Shown here one piece after another: positions 48,621 through 57,483 of a stretch of DNA of 64,000 bases. Source of the DNA: Pseudomonadota bacterium. Lineage in GTDB: Bacteria; Desulfobacterota; Desulfobulbia; Desulfobulbales; Desulfocapsaceae. How positions within the stretch are numbered: position 1 is the stretch's first letter; each line of letters opens with the position of its first letter. Where the stretch lies: positions 1 through 64,000 of the forward strand of contig JAHIUA010000036.1 of the NCBI GenBank assembly GCA_018817385.1, in the 5' to 3' direction. The position numbers and the translations under genes are program-made. The notes below the pieces were generated by a model. That model was not told the origin of the DNA, did no database searches, and was given only the letters and a program-made list of their open reading frames with translations.

Positions 48621-49349
48621 ATGAAAGACATCCAGAACCAGGAGGACCACCGGCGTATTAATATCAAGAAGGTGGGGGTCAAGACCATTTCCTATCCTAT
48701 CACTGTCCTTGATAAGGCCCGCTCGAAGCAGCACACCATAGCGACTGTTAATATGTATGTAAATCTGCCTCATCATTTCAAGGGCACCCATATGAGCCGG
48801 TTTGTTGAGATTCTTAACCGTTTTCATGGAGCCATTGATATCAGCAACTTCCATTATATATTGGAGGAGATGAAGGATAAACTTGAGGCAGAGGCGGCCC
48901 ATATCGAGATGTCTTTTGCCTATTTTCTCCCTGCCAAGGAAGGTCTTGAAACTCTGAAGAGCAGTCGTTATGAATGCAGTATGCATGGTTCTTTGGAAGA
49001 AGCTAATGAGCTTGAAGTTCAGGTTATTGTTCCTGTCTCTCTTCCTCTTGCGGAAAAGAGAGGACAGGGGCTGCCTCGTTCTCTCGGAGATTGGGGGCGA
49101 GCTCTGGTATCTGTTAAGTTTAGAAACTTTCTCTGGATTGAGGACCTGATTTTTCTCATTAAAGACGCCATTGACTGGGAACAGCACAACGTACCCAGCC
49201 ATGGAGAGAATAGCCTTTCTGTGGAATCCCTCATTCGTAGAATTGCCAAGAGCCTGAAGGAAGAGGAGACCATCAAGTGGTTTTCTGTGAAAGTTGAAAA
49301 TCTTGCTGAGGGATATTCAACCTTTGCCATTATGGAGTCTGGCTCATAA
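48621..49349 (+). CDS. FolE2-like protein lacking the canonical catalytic motifs
   Basis: 242 aa. The N-terminal half is clearly GTP cyclohydrolase FolE2/MptA (COG1469): MKDIQNQEDHRRINIKKVGV, LPHHFKGTHMSRFVEILNRF and AAHIEMSFAYF. The C-terminal half does not show the catalytic CPCS motif or the 'GAHNQRS' block: where they should be, after VQVIVPVS, the protein reads LPLAEKRGQGLPRSLGDWGR. The usual LLKR-DEK-VTE region is also not recognisable. The frame is intact with no sign of a frameshift at the site. It may be an inactive paralogue with a structural role or one with a new substrate. A standard FolE is not seen in the window. Confidence 0.8.
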   Translation: MKDIQNQEDHRRINIKKVGVKTISYPITVLDKARSKQHTIATVNMYVNLPHHFKGTHMSRFVEILNRFHGAIDISNFHYILEEMKDKLEAEAAHIEMSFAYFLPAKEGLETLKSSRYECSMHGSLEEANELEVQVIVPVSLPLAEKRGQGLPRSLGDWGRALVSVKFRNFLWIEDLIFLIKDAIDWEQHNVPSHGENSLSVESLIRRIAKSLKEEETIKWFSVKVENLAEGYSTFAIMESGS

Positions 49350-49448
49350 GAGAAAGAATACAGGATTGAATAGAGGGTACCTCAACTAATATCGCCGCCA
49401 AGTTTAGCCTGGCTACACTTTTCTTTATAACATCTAATTGATACCATT

Positions 49449-51524
49449 ATGTCTGAACTACTTTTTGAGATTGGAACTGAAGAACTTCCTGCAGGGTTTC
49501 AGAAACCGGCACTTGACCAACTAAAGTCGAACTTTATCAGTCGTGCAAAAGAGCTTGATCTGAGCCATGGTTCTGTTGTGACCATTGGGACTCCCCGTCG
49601 CCTGGCCCTGTTGGTTGAAGAGCTAGCTGACAGGCAACCGGATTCTCGTGAAGAGGTCATGGGGCCATCAAAAAAGGCCGGATTTGATAAAGAGGGAAAG
49701 CCAACCAAGGCTGCCATGGGTTTTGCCCGTTCCAAAGGGGCGGAAGTTTCTCAACTGCAGATCGTAAATACAGAAAAAGGGGAATACCTGATGCTCGTTC
49801 AAGAGCGTAAGGGGGTGGCCACGGCAGAACTGTTGCCTGGACTTCTGACAGACTTGATGCAAGGTTTCTCTTTTGCCAAGTCCATGCATTGGGGCGCCCA
49901 AACCTATACCTTTGCCCGGCCTATCCAGTGGATTGTCGCCCTCTATGAGAGAGAGGTTATACCGTTTGTCTATCAAGGGATGAGTGCAGGCAGGGTCACC
50001 AGAGGTCACCGTTTTATGGCAAATGGCGCCCTTGAGATAAAAGGAATCGCAGAGTATCGCCAATGTCTTCAGGATGCGCATGTTTTGGTAGATCCTGAAG
50101 AGCGTCGGAGAGCCGTATTGGTAGAGATAGAAAAGGCTGCGGCGGCTCGTCTGGACCCGGCCCATGCACATGTCGCTGTTGATGAAGACCTTGTCGAGAC
50201 GGTATGTAACCTGGTGGAGCAACCCTTTGGAGTCTGTGGCAGTTTCGATGAGCGCTTTCTCCAGCTTCCCGATGAGGCCCTCATCACCTCTATGCGTGAG
50301 CATCAAAAATATTTTCCTGTTGTGGATAATGATGAGAAACTGCTCCCCTACTTTGTGGCTGTCAATAATACCAAAGTGAAGGATCTGGCCCTGACTCGAA
50401 CCGGCCATGAACGAGTTCTGAGAGCACGGCTGGAAGATGCCTATTTCTTTTTTGGTGCAGATAAAAAGACCAAACTTGATGATCGATATGAGGCTCTTAC
50501 CGGTATCATTTTTCAGGCAAAACTGGGGACTATGCTTGAAAAAAGCGAGCGTATTATTAAGTTGGCCAGGCTGCTCGCAGAGAAATTTATCCCTGAAGCC
50601 GTTGCTGAGGCCTGCCGGGCGGCACGTTTGTGTAAAACAGACCTGTTAACCGATATGGTAGGCGAATTTCCTTCTCTGCAAGGGAATATGGGCTGTGCCT
50701 ATGCCCTCCATGACGGAGAATCTTCGGCCGTGGCCCAGGCCATCCATGAACATTATCTCCCTAAAAGGGCGGGAGCGGAACTCCCCTCTTCTGCCCTGGG
50801 CGCAGTTGTTGGCCTCGCCGATCGAGTCGATACGCTGTGCGGTTGTTTCGGCATCGGACAAGTCCCTACTGGTACAACTGATCCTTTTGGCCTGCGCAGG
50901 ATAGCCCTGGCCATCCTCCATATCCTCGAACATTTTGACTGGAGTCTTTCTCTGCGCGAGGTGGTGCATAAATCGCTCTCCCTTTACGGTGATAAGGTCA
51001 ATGGCAGCAGTGATACTGTGGAACAGGTGCTTGCCTTCATTCGTGGTCGTTTTGTCAATGATCAGCTTGCTGCAGGAGTGGATGGAGAAGCCGTGGAGGC
51101 TGTGACTTCGGTTCATTTTGATGATGTGAACGATTCACTGCAGAAAATACAGTCTCTGGTCGAGATCCGCGGTGAGGAGGCTTTTTCTCTGCTGGCTGCC
51201 TCTTTTAAACGTATTCGCAATATCATCAAAGAGAATACCGAGACAGCGGTGGATGATTTGCTCCTCAAGGAACCTGCAGAAAAAGAGCTGGCAGCTGTCT
51301 GTAAGGATGTCTCTGCTGCGGTTCTTCCTCTCCTTGAGAAACGCGATTACAGTGGAGCACTTTCAGCCATGTTGGCTCTCAAGGGTCCGGTGGATGCCTT
51401 TTTTAATGAGGTAATGGTTATGGACGAGGACCCTGCAGTACGGGCCAATCGACTGAATCTTCTCACCGCAATTTCAACCCTTTTTCTCAGGGTAGGGGAT
51501 ATTTCAAAGATGCAGAGGAGTTGA
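49449..51524 (+). CDS. glyS: Glycyl-tRNA synthetase beta subunit
   Basis: 691 aa, normal for GlyS of the bacterial alpha2-beta2 enzyme. MSELLFEIGTEELPAGF is the conserved N-terminus; the HD-like central part (EHQKYFPVVD, LARRLGT-like AKLGTMLEKSERI) and a C-terminal anticodon-binding domain (KRIRNI) follow. The beta subunit recognises tRNA-Gly and works with GlyQ. glyQ is normally immediately upstream, but here the upstream gene is the FolE2-like one and glyQ is not in the window. Confidence 0.96.
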   Translation: MSELLFEIGTEELPAGFQKPALDQLKSNFISRAKELDLSHGSVVTIGTPRRLALLVEELADRQPDSREEVMGPSKKAGFDKEGKPTKAAMGFARSKGAEVSQLQIVNTEKGEYLMLVQERKGVATAELLPGLLTDLMQGFSFAKSMHWGAQTYTFARPIQWIVALYEREVIPFVYQGMSAGRVTRGHRFMANGALEIKGIAEYRQCLQDAHVLVDPEERRRAVLVEIEKAAAARLDPAHAHVAVDEDLVETVCNLVEQPFGVCGSFDERFLQLPDEALITSMREHQKYFPVVDNDEKLLPYFVAVNNTKVKDLALTRTGHERVLRARLEDAYFFFGADKKTKLDDRYEALTGIIFQAKLGTMLEKSERIIKLARLLAEKFIPEAVAEACRAARLCKTDLLTDMVGEFPSLQGNMGCAYALHDGESSAVAQAIHEHYLPKRAGAELPSSALGAVVGLADRVDTLCGCFGIGQVPTGTTDPFGLRRIALAILHILEHFDWSLSLREVVHKSLSLYGDKVNGSSDTVEQVLAFIRGRFVNDQLAAGVDGEAVEAVTSVHFDDVNDSLQKIQSLVEIRGEEAFSLLAASFKRIRNIIKENTETAVDDLLLKEPAEKELAAVCKDVSAAVLPLLEKRDYSGALSAMLALKGPVDAFFNEVMVMDEDPAVRANRLNLLTAISTLFLRVGDISKMQRS

Positions 51525-51540
51525 GAGGGAGAATATTGTG

Positions 51541-52221
51541 ATGGATTTATTACTCCTTGATGCCGAGCAACGGGTACTTGGGGCCTTGTTGGAAAAAGAG
51601 CTGACGACTCCCGAATATTACCCTCTTTCTCTCAACAGTCTGGTAAGTGCCTGTAACCAGAAATCGAGTCGTGATCCAGTGGTGGAATATGATGACACTA
51701 CTGTTCTGAGAGTTCTTACTGAATTGAAGGGCCGCTCCTTTGTCCGCTCCACCCATTTGGGAAGGGTGGTCAAATATGAGCAGTGTTTTACAGATCGTTT
51801 TAATCTCTTACGGGCGGAATCCGCATTGCTTGCCGTTCTCCTCCTCCGAGGTCCGCAGACTCCGGGAGAATTGCGGAGCCGGACCAGCCGCATGGCTTCT
51901 TTTGACAGTACAGAAATTCTCCAGGAGCGCCTGGAAGTTCTGGTTGATGCCGGATTGATTCAACGATTATCCCGGCAACCAGGACAGAAAGAGAGTCGTT
52001 ATTGTCATCTCCTTGGTGGTGAGCCAGAAACGAGTTCTTCCTTGCCGGAAGGTCCGGGAGCAACTGTGGTGTTGCGACGTTCATCTCCGAGGTCGTCGCC
52101 CACAGAAGCAGAGACATTAGAGGGGAGAGTCAAAATACTGGAAGACACGGTCCAGAGCCTGGAAGATGCAATGAAGCAGCTGCAGAGTGATCTGCTTCGT
52201 TTTCGGGAAGAATTTGACTAA
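51541..52221 (+). CDS. yceH: YceH/UPF0502 (DUF480) family protein
   Basis: 226 aa from the ATG at 51541, 16 bp after glyS; GGGAG lies about 10 nt upstream. LLLLDAEQRVLGALLEKELT and the block PLSLNSLVSACNQKSSRDPV are the family signature. The protein holds two winged-helix domains and ends in a Leu/Gln-rich coiled coil (LEGRVKILEDTVQSLEDAMK). Its cellular role is not established, although the fold suggests nucleic-acid binding. A bidirectional terminator follows at 52412. Confidence 0.93.
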   Translation: MDLLLLDAEQRVLGALLEKELTTPEYYPLSLNSLVSACNQKSSRDPVVEYDDTTVLRVLTELKGRSFVRSTHLGRVVKYEQCFTDRFNLLRAESALLAVLLLRGPQTPGELRSRTSRMASFDSTEILQERLEVLVDAGLIQRLSRQPGQKESRYCHLLGGEPETSSSLPEGPGATVVLRRSSPRSSPTEAETLEGRVKILEDTVQSLEDAMKQLQSDLLRFREEFD

Positions 52222-52411
52222 TATTTCTCTACCTGTTCAGGTCATGGTCAAATTTATGGCAAACAACCGCTCTGTAACTGATTACCAGTCTATTATAATT
52301 CGTTCAGTCCGGACTTCGAAGCATACGAATGCTATTTCGAGAAGACCTGAATGGACGAAGAGGCAGTGCTGCTGAACAGGTTTCATTTTTTTAAGCTGGC
52401 GCTATAAAAAG

Positions 52412-52453
52412 AAAAAGGGCTCGTCTTTACCATGTAAAGACGAGCCCTTTTTT
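52412..52453. terminator. Strong bidirectional terminator
   Basis: AAAAAGGGCTCGTCTTTAC (52412-52430) and GTAAAGACGAGCCCTTTTT (52434-52452) form a perfect 19-bp stem with a CAT loop. A-tract and T-tract on either side let it end both the yceH transcript (plus) and the cytochrome c3 transcript (minus). Confidence 0.95.
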
Positions 52454-52495
52454 GCTCATGTGACGCTAGACTAGATGTAACGCCTTTACCCTAGA

Positions 52496-52909
52496 CTATT
52501 CACTCTTTTTGGGATGACATGCTTCACATTTCTTTTTATCTACTTCTGGTGCATTCTCTTTGTGACATCCCTTGCAGTTCGCGTGGCCTGCGTCTTTGAA
52601 GGTTTTCAGTTTGTCTGGCATACCAGCAGCTTTGTTGTGGCAGGACTCACATTTCTCAATCTTCATGTCATCGGTGTAGGCAACTTGTTTGCCCTCGGCA
52701 TCTTGTCCATGATGGCAGTCAGCGCAGGTCAGGGTTTCCTGATGCTTGGCATGCGGAAAGACGGCAGGCTTTGCCTTTTTGGCCGGATCAATGGTGGATT
52801 CAAGGATTAAGTCTGCACCACCCTTGTCTACTTCAGCAATGGCAGCTCCGGTAAAACAGAGTCCAAATACCATGGCAGTTGCTACAGCGAACGTTGAAAT
52901 CTTCCTCAT
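52496..52909 (-). CDS. Tetrahaem cytochrome c3
   Basis: 137 aa with a Sec signal peptide (residues 1-25, cleavage after AIA). Four CxxCH haem motifs: CADCH, CESCH, CKGCH and CEACH, and axial ligand histidines at HAKH near the mature N-terminus, as in class III cytochrome c3. Strong ribosome site GGAGGAG. The periplasmic protein shuttles electrons between hydrogenases or formate dehydrogenases and membrane complexes in sulfate reducers. It is encoded next to the cytochrome maturation genes ccsA and resB, and it would be a client of them. Confidence 0.95.
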   Translation of the reverse strand: MRKISTFAVATAMVFGLCFTGAAIAEVDKGGADLILESTIDPAKKAKPAVFPHAKHQETLTCADCHHGQDAEGKQVAYTDDMKIEKCESCHNKAAGMPDKLKTFKDAGHANCKGCHKENAPEVDKKKCEACHPKKSE

Positions 52910-53014
52910 TTTTTTCTCCTCCTTTTGTTGATTAACAAACAGCTTGAGCTGAATGACTATTCACTCAAATTTGTTTCTATACCTTTTTTGCGCAGGTTTG
53001 TCAAGAAACCAACA

Positions 53015-53869
53015 TCAACTAGAACCATAACTGTGCAGGCCGGAAAGCAGAAAGTTCACACCGTAGTAGGTGAAGATAACGGAGATAAATCCAAAAATAG
53101 CCAGCCAGGCAATTCGTGTTCCTCCCCAGCCCCGGGTGTAACGGGCATGGAGGGTGATGGCATAGATGAACCAGGTGATGAGTGACCAGGTTTCCTTGGG
53201 ATCCCAACTCCAGTAGGTACCCCAGGCAGAGTTGGCCCAGATGGCTCCGGTAATAATGCCCACCGAGAGCCAGAGAAAACCGAAAACCATGGTTTTGTGA
53301 GTGATATCATCGAGAACTTTCAGGGCCGGCAAGGTACCAAGTATACTTTGGTCGTTGGTGGTTTGTCTGCTTTCACTCATGTTTTTGATGAGATACATGA
53401 CGCCCAGGCCTGCGGCTACGGCAAAGGCAGCGTAACCGATAAAGCAGGTGACTACGTGGGCTATAAGCCAGTTGGATTGCAGAGCGGGCACCAGCGGGTT
53501 GATTTCTTTGCTGAACTCTGTGGAAAATGAGGCATAGGCCATGGCGAGAAAGGCAAAAGGGACAGCAAAGGCACCGATAATCCTGGTCTTGAATTTCCAT
53601 TCGATAATGAGGTAGATGAGGATAATGGACCAGGCAAAAAAGATCAGGGATTCATACATGTTGGTCAGTGGAGCATGGCCGTATCCCATCTGGTAGGATT
53701 CTTGCCAACGGATAATGAGTCCTGCTGTCTGTACCAAAAAAGCGACAAGGGTAAAAACAGTGGCCACCGGCCCAAAGCGTTTGGCTTTAAAAATAAAGAT
53801 TACAGCATAGAGGATGGTTGAAAAAAGATAGGTAAATGTCGTTATTCCTAATAATTGTGAGCTGTCCAT
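53015..53869 (-). CDS. ccsA: Cytochrome c biogenesis protein CcsA (CcsB/ResC type)
   Basis: 284 aa with eight or so membrane helices. The haem-handling WWD-type motif WGTYWSWDPKETWSLITWF and conserved histidines (SNWLIAHVVTCF, THKTMVFGF, TLHARYTRGW) are present. It works with ResB to present haem and attach it to CxxCH apocytochromes outside the membrane (System II). RBS GGAG lies 6 nt upstream. It is 175 bp downstream of resB. Confidence 0.95.
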   Translation of the reverse strand: MDSSQLLGITTFTYLFSTILYAVIFIFKAKRFGPVATVFTLVAFLVQTAGLIIRWQESYQMGYGHAPLTNMYESLIFFAWSIILIYLIIEWKFKTRIIGAFAVPFAFLAMAYASFSTEFSKEINPLVPALQSNWLIAHVVTCFIGYAAFAVAAGLGVMYLIKNMSESRQTTNDQSILGTLPALKVLDDITHKTMVFGFLWLSVGIITGAIWANSAWGTYWSWDPKETWSLITWFIYAITLHARYTRGWGGTRIAWLAIFGFISVIFTYYGVNFLLSGLHSYGSS

Positions 53870-54044
53870 GTCGAACTCCGTTTAGATTCTTACTCGGATG
53901 GGTTGAAAAATTATTTTTCAGAGTAATAATAGCTTGAAATCATAAAGTTACCTTCTGTCACCTCGTATCATATACCCCCTCAAGGGGGGACTGAAAAGAG
54001 TTTTTGTGGACTCGTGTCTTCTAAAGTGACAGGGGCGGCAGCTG

Positions 54045-55382
54045 TTACTGTTTGTCTTCTTTTCCAGTTTGGGCTGCAAGCTGTTCCGCAAGAATGGTAA
54101 AGGTTTTCTCGAAACCATTTTTGTTCTTGTTGGCACTTCCAGTCATCAAGACCGTAGTGGTGTCACCCCGGTTGTCAAGTATCAGCCAGATTCGGCGGTG
54201 GGACATGAAAAAAGCAATGAAAAGACCAAGTATCATCATGGTGCAGCCGAGATAGACAACCCATACACCAGGGTCCTTGGCGATCTGGAGACCGGTGGCG
54301 TACATCTGTTTCCCGGTAACGGTGTATTTTTTGTCCTGCCGTTCTACTGTCACCTGCGTATCGGCATCCAGCCAGAAGATGGATGGAGGGCCCTGCTCGT
54401 CATCAAACCAGACCTTCATGCTGCTGACGGCTTGCCCCTTGGCCTGGGCATTGACAATACCGATTTTGGCACTGTGTGCTGTCAGATCCTGCGGCTTCTG
54501 AAAAGGAACAGCGACTGTCTCCCTGGCACCTGTTTGCTGGTCTGTGACGGTGAGCAGGAAATCATCGTAGCTTTGGTAGCTGGATTGGTAAAAGGTGATG
54601 CCCTTATAGGTCAGTGGGTCGTTGACGACGATCTGTTTTTCAAGGACTATCTGTCCCTTTTCGAGCACTGTGAGATGAGATCGGTAGGCCTTAGGCATTC
54701 CGCTGTCATAAAAATCAATTCCAAAATGATCGCAACGTACCTCAAACCCCAGAGGAATGGACTCCTGGGTGTTAAAGGCATAAATTTTGTTGGTGGATTT
54801 GGTTTCCGGGAGCATGACGGATCCCTTGAATCCATAGAGCTCACCGATGATGGCACCAAGAAAGATCATCAGGATAGAGGCATGAACAATGTATACACCG
54901 GTTCGGGTCATGGCTCCTTTTTGGGCAAAGAGGAGGAGGACATTGTCATGTTCGCGCTGTTTGGTCTTCCATCCCTTGGCTGCAAGAGACTGGCTGAGTT
55001 GGCCTGCAAGGGTGGTTTGGGCTATCGTGGAGGCCCAATTCCGGGACAGGTTCATTTTTTCCAGTCGAGAGAGGGCAGTGGCCAGGTTGTCTGCAGTGAT
55101 CTGTCGCCAGACAGTAGGAAATCTGTTTATGGAACAGATAATCAGATTGACACTGAGAAGAGTAAGGAGGCCGAGAAACCACCAGGAGTTATACATATCG
55201 GGAATAGAAAGGACCTGAAAGATGTTTGCGGTAGTTTCGCTGTAATTCTGGGCGTACCACTGGAAACTTTCTTTTTGAGGAATAACTGTTCCTATAATAG
55301 AGGTCACTGCAAGCAGGAAGAGGGTGAAAAGGGCGAGTTTAACAGACGAGAAAAAGGCTAAAATGGGATTTTTACTGTTCAT
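54045..55382 (-). CDS. resB: Cytochrome c biogenesis protein ResB
   Basis: 445 aa. Membrane helices near residues 12-35, 65-85 and 160-185, and one near the C-terminus (WVVYLGCTMMILGLFIAFF), enclose a large periplasmic domain. Family motifs include KLALFTLFLLAVTSIIGTVI, the NXF-type FPTVWRQI and YKGITFYQSSYQ. ResB partners CcsA in System II haem ligation. Fusion to CcsA is common in related groups; here they are separate but adjacent, on one strand, in the order resB-ccsA. Confidence 0.94.
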   Translation of the reverse strand: MNSKNPILAFFSSVKLALFTLFLLAVTSIIGTVIPQKESFQWYAQNYSETTANIFQVLSIPDMYNSWWFLGLLTLLSVNLIICSINRFPTVWRQITADNLATALSRLEKMNLSRNWASTIAQTTLAGQLSQSLAAKGWKTKQREHDNVLLLFAQKGAMTRTGVYIVHASILMIFLGAIIGELYGFKGSVMLPETKSTNKIYAFNTQESIPLGFEVRCDHFGIDFYDSGMPKAYRSHLTVLEKGQIVLEKQIVVNDPLTYKGITFYQSSYQSYDDFLLTVTDQQTGARETVAVPFQKPQDLTAHSAKIGIVNAQAKGQAVSSMKVWFDDEQGPPSIFWLDADTQVTVERQDKKYTVTGKQMYATGLQIAKDPGVWVVYLGCTMMILGLFIAFFMSHRRIWLILDNRGDTTTVLMTGSANKNKNGFEKTFTILAEQLAAQTGKEDKQ

Positions 55383-55823
55383 AGTTTGTGAGGGATAATG
55401 GTTGTTGTTATTGATAGTTTTCTATCGCATTTGAGTCTGAAAAGCAAGAGGTTTGTCAGGTATGTTCTTTTAAAAAGGAGTGAAAGACATTATTATAAAA
55501 TTTGCTTATCCTACTCTGTGATAACAGTGACTGGAAGGAAAAAATAGATACATCTGTATCGAGATGGCAAAAACCTAATCGTCATGATCCTGCCTGTCAA
55601 TATAAGCTTTAATGAATATATTTCTCTAACTTTCGTCTCCCTGACCTGTTTTCTTGCAGCGGTCAAAGAGGAGGTCGGATCCTTTGGAAAAGTCCTTGCC
55701 ATTCCTGGAAAAAACAGGTATAAAAAGAAGTTTGTCGTTTGTCGATCAAAAAAACAAAGAAATTTTTTTATGATATCCGAAAGTTGTATAATCTTCGGAA
55801 GAAAACAATATCAGGAGTAAGTC
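55383..55823. other. Intergenic region between resB and rpmB
   Basis: About 440 bp AT-rich, between divergent genes. An open frame at 55584-55820 has no ribosome site, overlaps the rpmB leader and shows no family features. The rpmB ribosome site GGAG lies at 55813-55816. Promoters for both directions are expected here but none stands out by eye. Confidence 0.45.
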
Positions 55824-56018
55824 ATGGCAAAAGTATGTCAGATTTGTGGAAAAGGGCCTGTTACAGGAAATAATGTCTCTCATGCCCACAATAAAACACG
55901 GCGTCGTTGGTTGCCAAATTTGAAGAGGGTTCGTATGCTTTCTGAGAACGGAAGTCGGGTAAGGGCACGTGTGTGTACCCGATGTATACGGTCTGGAGCA
56001 GTTGTTAAACCGGCCTGA
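55824..56018 (+). CDS. rpmB: 50S ribosomal protein L28
   Basis: 64 aa, the normal size. [20 protein letters not shown] with the CxxC of the zinc-type L28, the [11 protein letters not shown] block, and a second CTRC near the C-terminus make a complete zinc site. It is not linked to rpmG here. A ribosome site GGAG lies 7 nt before the ATG and a terminator follows at 56053. Confidence 0.96.
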   Translation: MAKVCQICGKGPVTGNNVSHAHNKTRRRWLPNLKRVRMLSENGSRVRARVCTRCIRSGAVVKPA

Positions 56019-56052
56019 AGGTGTGTCGAGAAGGTGTAGAATGTGTATGAAA

Positions 56053-56090
56053 GGGTGAATCGGACCAGATCCGGATTGCCCTTTTTTTTT
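56053..56090 (+). terminator. Terminator after rpmB
   Basis: GGGTGAATCGGA and TCCGGATTGCCC form a stem with a small bulge and a CCAGA-type loop, followed by nine T. It lies 35 bp after rpmB. Confidence 0.8.
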
Positions 56091-56103
56091 AAGGTAGTGA
56101 GAA

Positions 56104-56358
56104 ATGAGTGAAGAAGAAATTAAATTTTTGCCCTTTGCAGAAGCTGCTCGACTGGTTGCAGCCATCCAGGAAGAAGAAGATATTCATCGCCATGACAAGC
56201 AAATATTGACCGTCTACAATCACGACGATCGTGAAATATGCTGGTTTGATTTTGAAGATTTGCAAGAGGCTGTAGGACCTGTCAATAAAGAACAGCAGAA
56301 GGAAGCTATTCAGGATTATATCTTACATCATATACCGGAATGGGCTTTGGATATTTGA
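56104..56358 (+). CDS. Small hypothetical protein, 84 aa
   Basis: I do not recognise a family. It is acidic and helical with several His and Trp residues (YNHDDREICWFDFEDLQEAV) and ends in HHIPEWALDI. No membrane helix or signal peptide. It lies just after the rpmB terminator and has GAG a few bases before the ATG. Codon use resembles neighbouring genes, so it is likely real. Confidence 0.65.
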   Translation: MSEEEIKFLPFAEAARLVAAIQEEEDIHRHDKQILTVYNHDDREICWFDFEDLQEAVGPVNKEQQKEAIQDYILHHIPEWALDI

Positions 56359-56507
56359 GAAATTGAGGTTGTTCTGCCTCAATGCTCTTTCCTGAAAAGA
56401 ACGAATGGCGATGGCAGTAGGAAGAAGTAAACAAGTGCTTACTTCTTCGACGATATTCCTCGGTGTCTGCGCTTCGCCGTTCGACATGTTCCTGTTCATA
56501 TGTTTCG

Positions 56508-57344
56508 TTATTCCCTTCCCAGGACTCCCTGGGGCATTGGAGGGACTTTCTCGTTCCCCAGCACGAACCCCCCATCCATTCTCAAAATACTTCCTGTCAT
56601 GTAGTCAGCATCTTTGATGAGAAAAAGTGTTGCTGCTGCGACCTCTTCTGGAGTACCAGTTCGTTGCAGCAGGCATTGCTCCTGTATTTTTGATTTTTCT
56701 TCAGTGCTCATTGCTGCCCATCCCCTTGTTCCTTCTCCGTGGCGATGACGTATGAGTCCCAGTTGAAGTTCGTTGACTCGTATGGAGGGGGCTGCTTCCC
56801 TGGCCCACGTTTCAGTAAAAGAGGAGATTGCCCGATTTGCTGCACTGTAGGCATCATTAAAGAAAGGAGCGGCTGTTCCACTGCGCCCGGTAGTCCCTGA
56901 TATGGAAGAAATGTTCACCACTGCTCCACTCCCTGATTCACGCATGAGGGGCAGACAGTGGTGAAAAAGAAGCCATTTGGCTTTGAGGGTTGTGGCAATT
57001 TCCAGATCCCATTGTTCCCTGTTGTGGGGGAGGTCATAGCTCCCGTGAAGCACAGGCATTCCCCCACGTTCGATATTGTTCACCAGGATATGGAGAGAAG
57101 CAAAGCGTTCCTGGACAATTGCGATCATCTCTTGTACAGCTTCCTCAGACCTGAGATCCACAGGAAGGGAGAGAAAGGAATATCCTTGTTGTTGAAATTC
57201 CTTGTCCATTTCTGTAATGGATTCGGGCCAATCAAAGGTGGGGAGAATCAGGTTGACACCATTTTCGGCCAGTTTTCTGGCTATGGCTCTGCCAATGGGA
57301 CGAGATGCCCCGGGAACGATAGCTGTTTTTCCTGTAAGGTTCAT
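56508..57344 (-). CDS. Short-chain dehydrogenase/reductase fold with altered active site
   Basis: 278 aa. The N-terminal Rossmann motif is present in altered form (VPGASRPIGRAIA instead of TGxxxGIG). The SDR structural motif NNAG is replaced by NNIE. The catalytic Ser is in ISSISG and the Tyr in DAYSAANRAI, but the catalytic Lys of YxxxK is Asn. GxFLxxxD-like AATLFLIKDADYMTGSILRM and a final GGF follow the FabG-type pattern. Because Lys is essential for normal SDR catalysis, the protein may be a binding or structural paralogue. The gene is alone on its strand. Confidence 0.8.
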   Translation of the reverse strand: MNLTGKTAIVPGASRPIGRAIARKLAENGVNLILPTFDWPESITEMDKEFQQQGYSFLSLPVDLRSEEAVQEMIAIVQERFASLHILVNNIERGGMPVLHGSYDLPHNREQWDLEIATTLKAKWLLFHHCLPLMRESGSGAVVNISSISGTTGRSGTAAPFFNDAYSAANRAISSFTETWAREAAPSIRVNELQLGLIRHRHGEGTRGWAAMSTEEKSKIQEQCLLQRTGTPEEVAAATLFLIKDADYMTGSILRMDGGFVLGNEKVPPMPQGVLGRE

Positions 57345-57483
57345 GCTCCATTTCCTTTTCTATATTTTAGTCAGTAACAGTTTGGCGCTGAGATAAATCG
57401 CTTGTCCAAAAACACATTGCTTCGCTCACAGTTTCCCTGTTGTCCTGTTTGATATGATCAGTTTGGTGAATCGTAAGCCAGCT

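Noticed and set aside
54069..55361. 430-aa open frame opposite resB
   Set aside because: Antisense shadow; the resB reading has membrane helices and family motifs, this one has none.
55584..55820. 78-aa frame just upstream of rpmB
   Set aside because: No ribosome site and it runs through the rpmB leader; no recognisable features.
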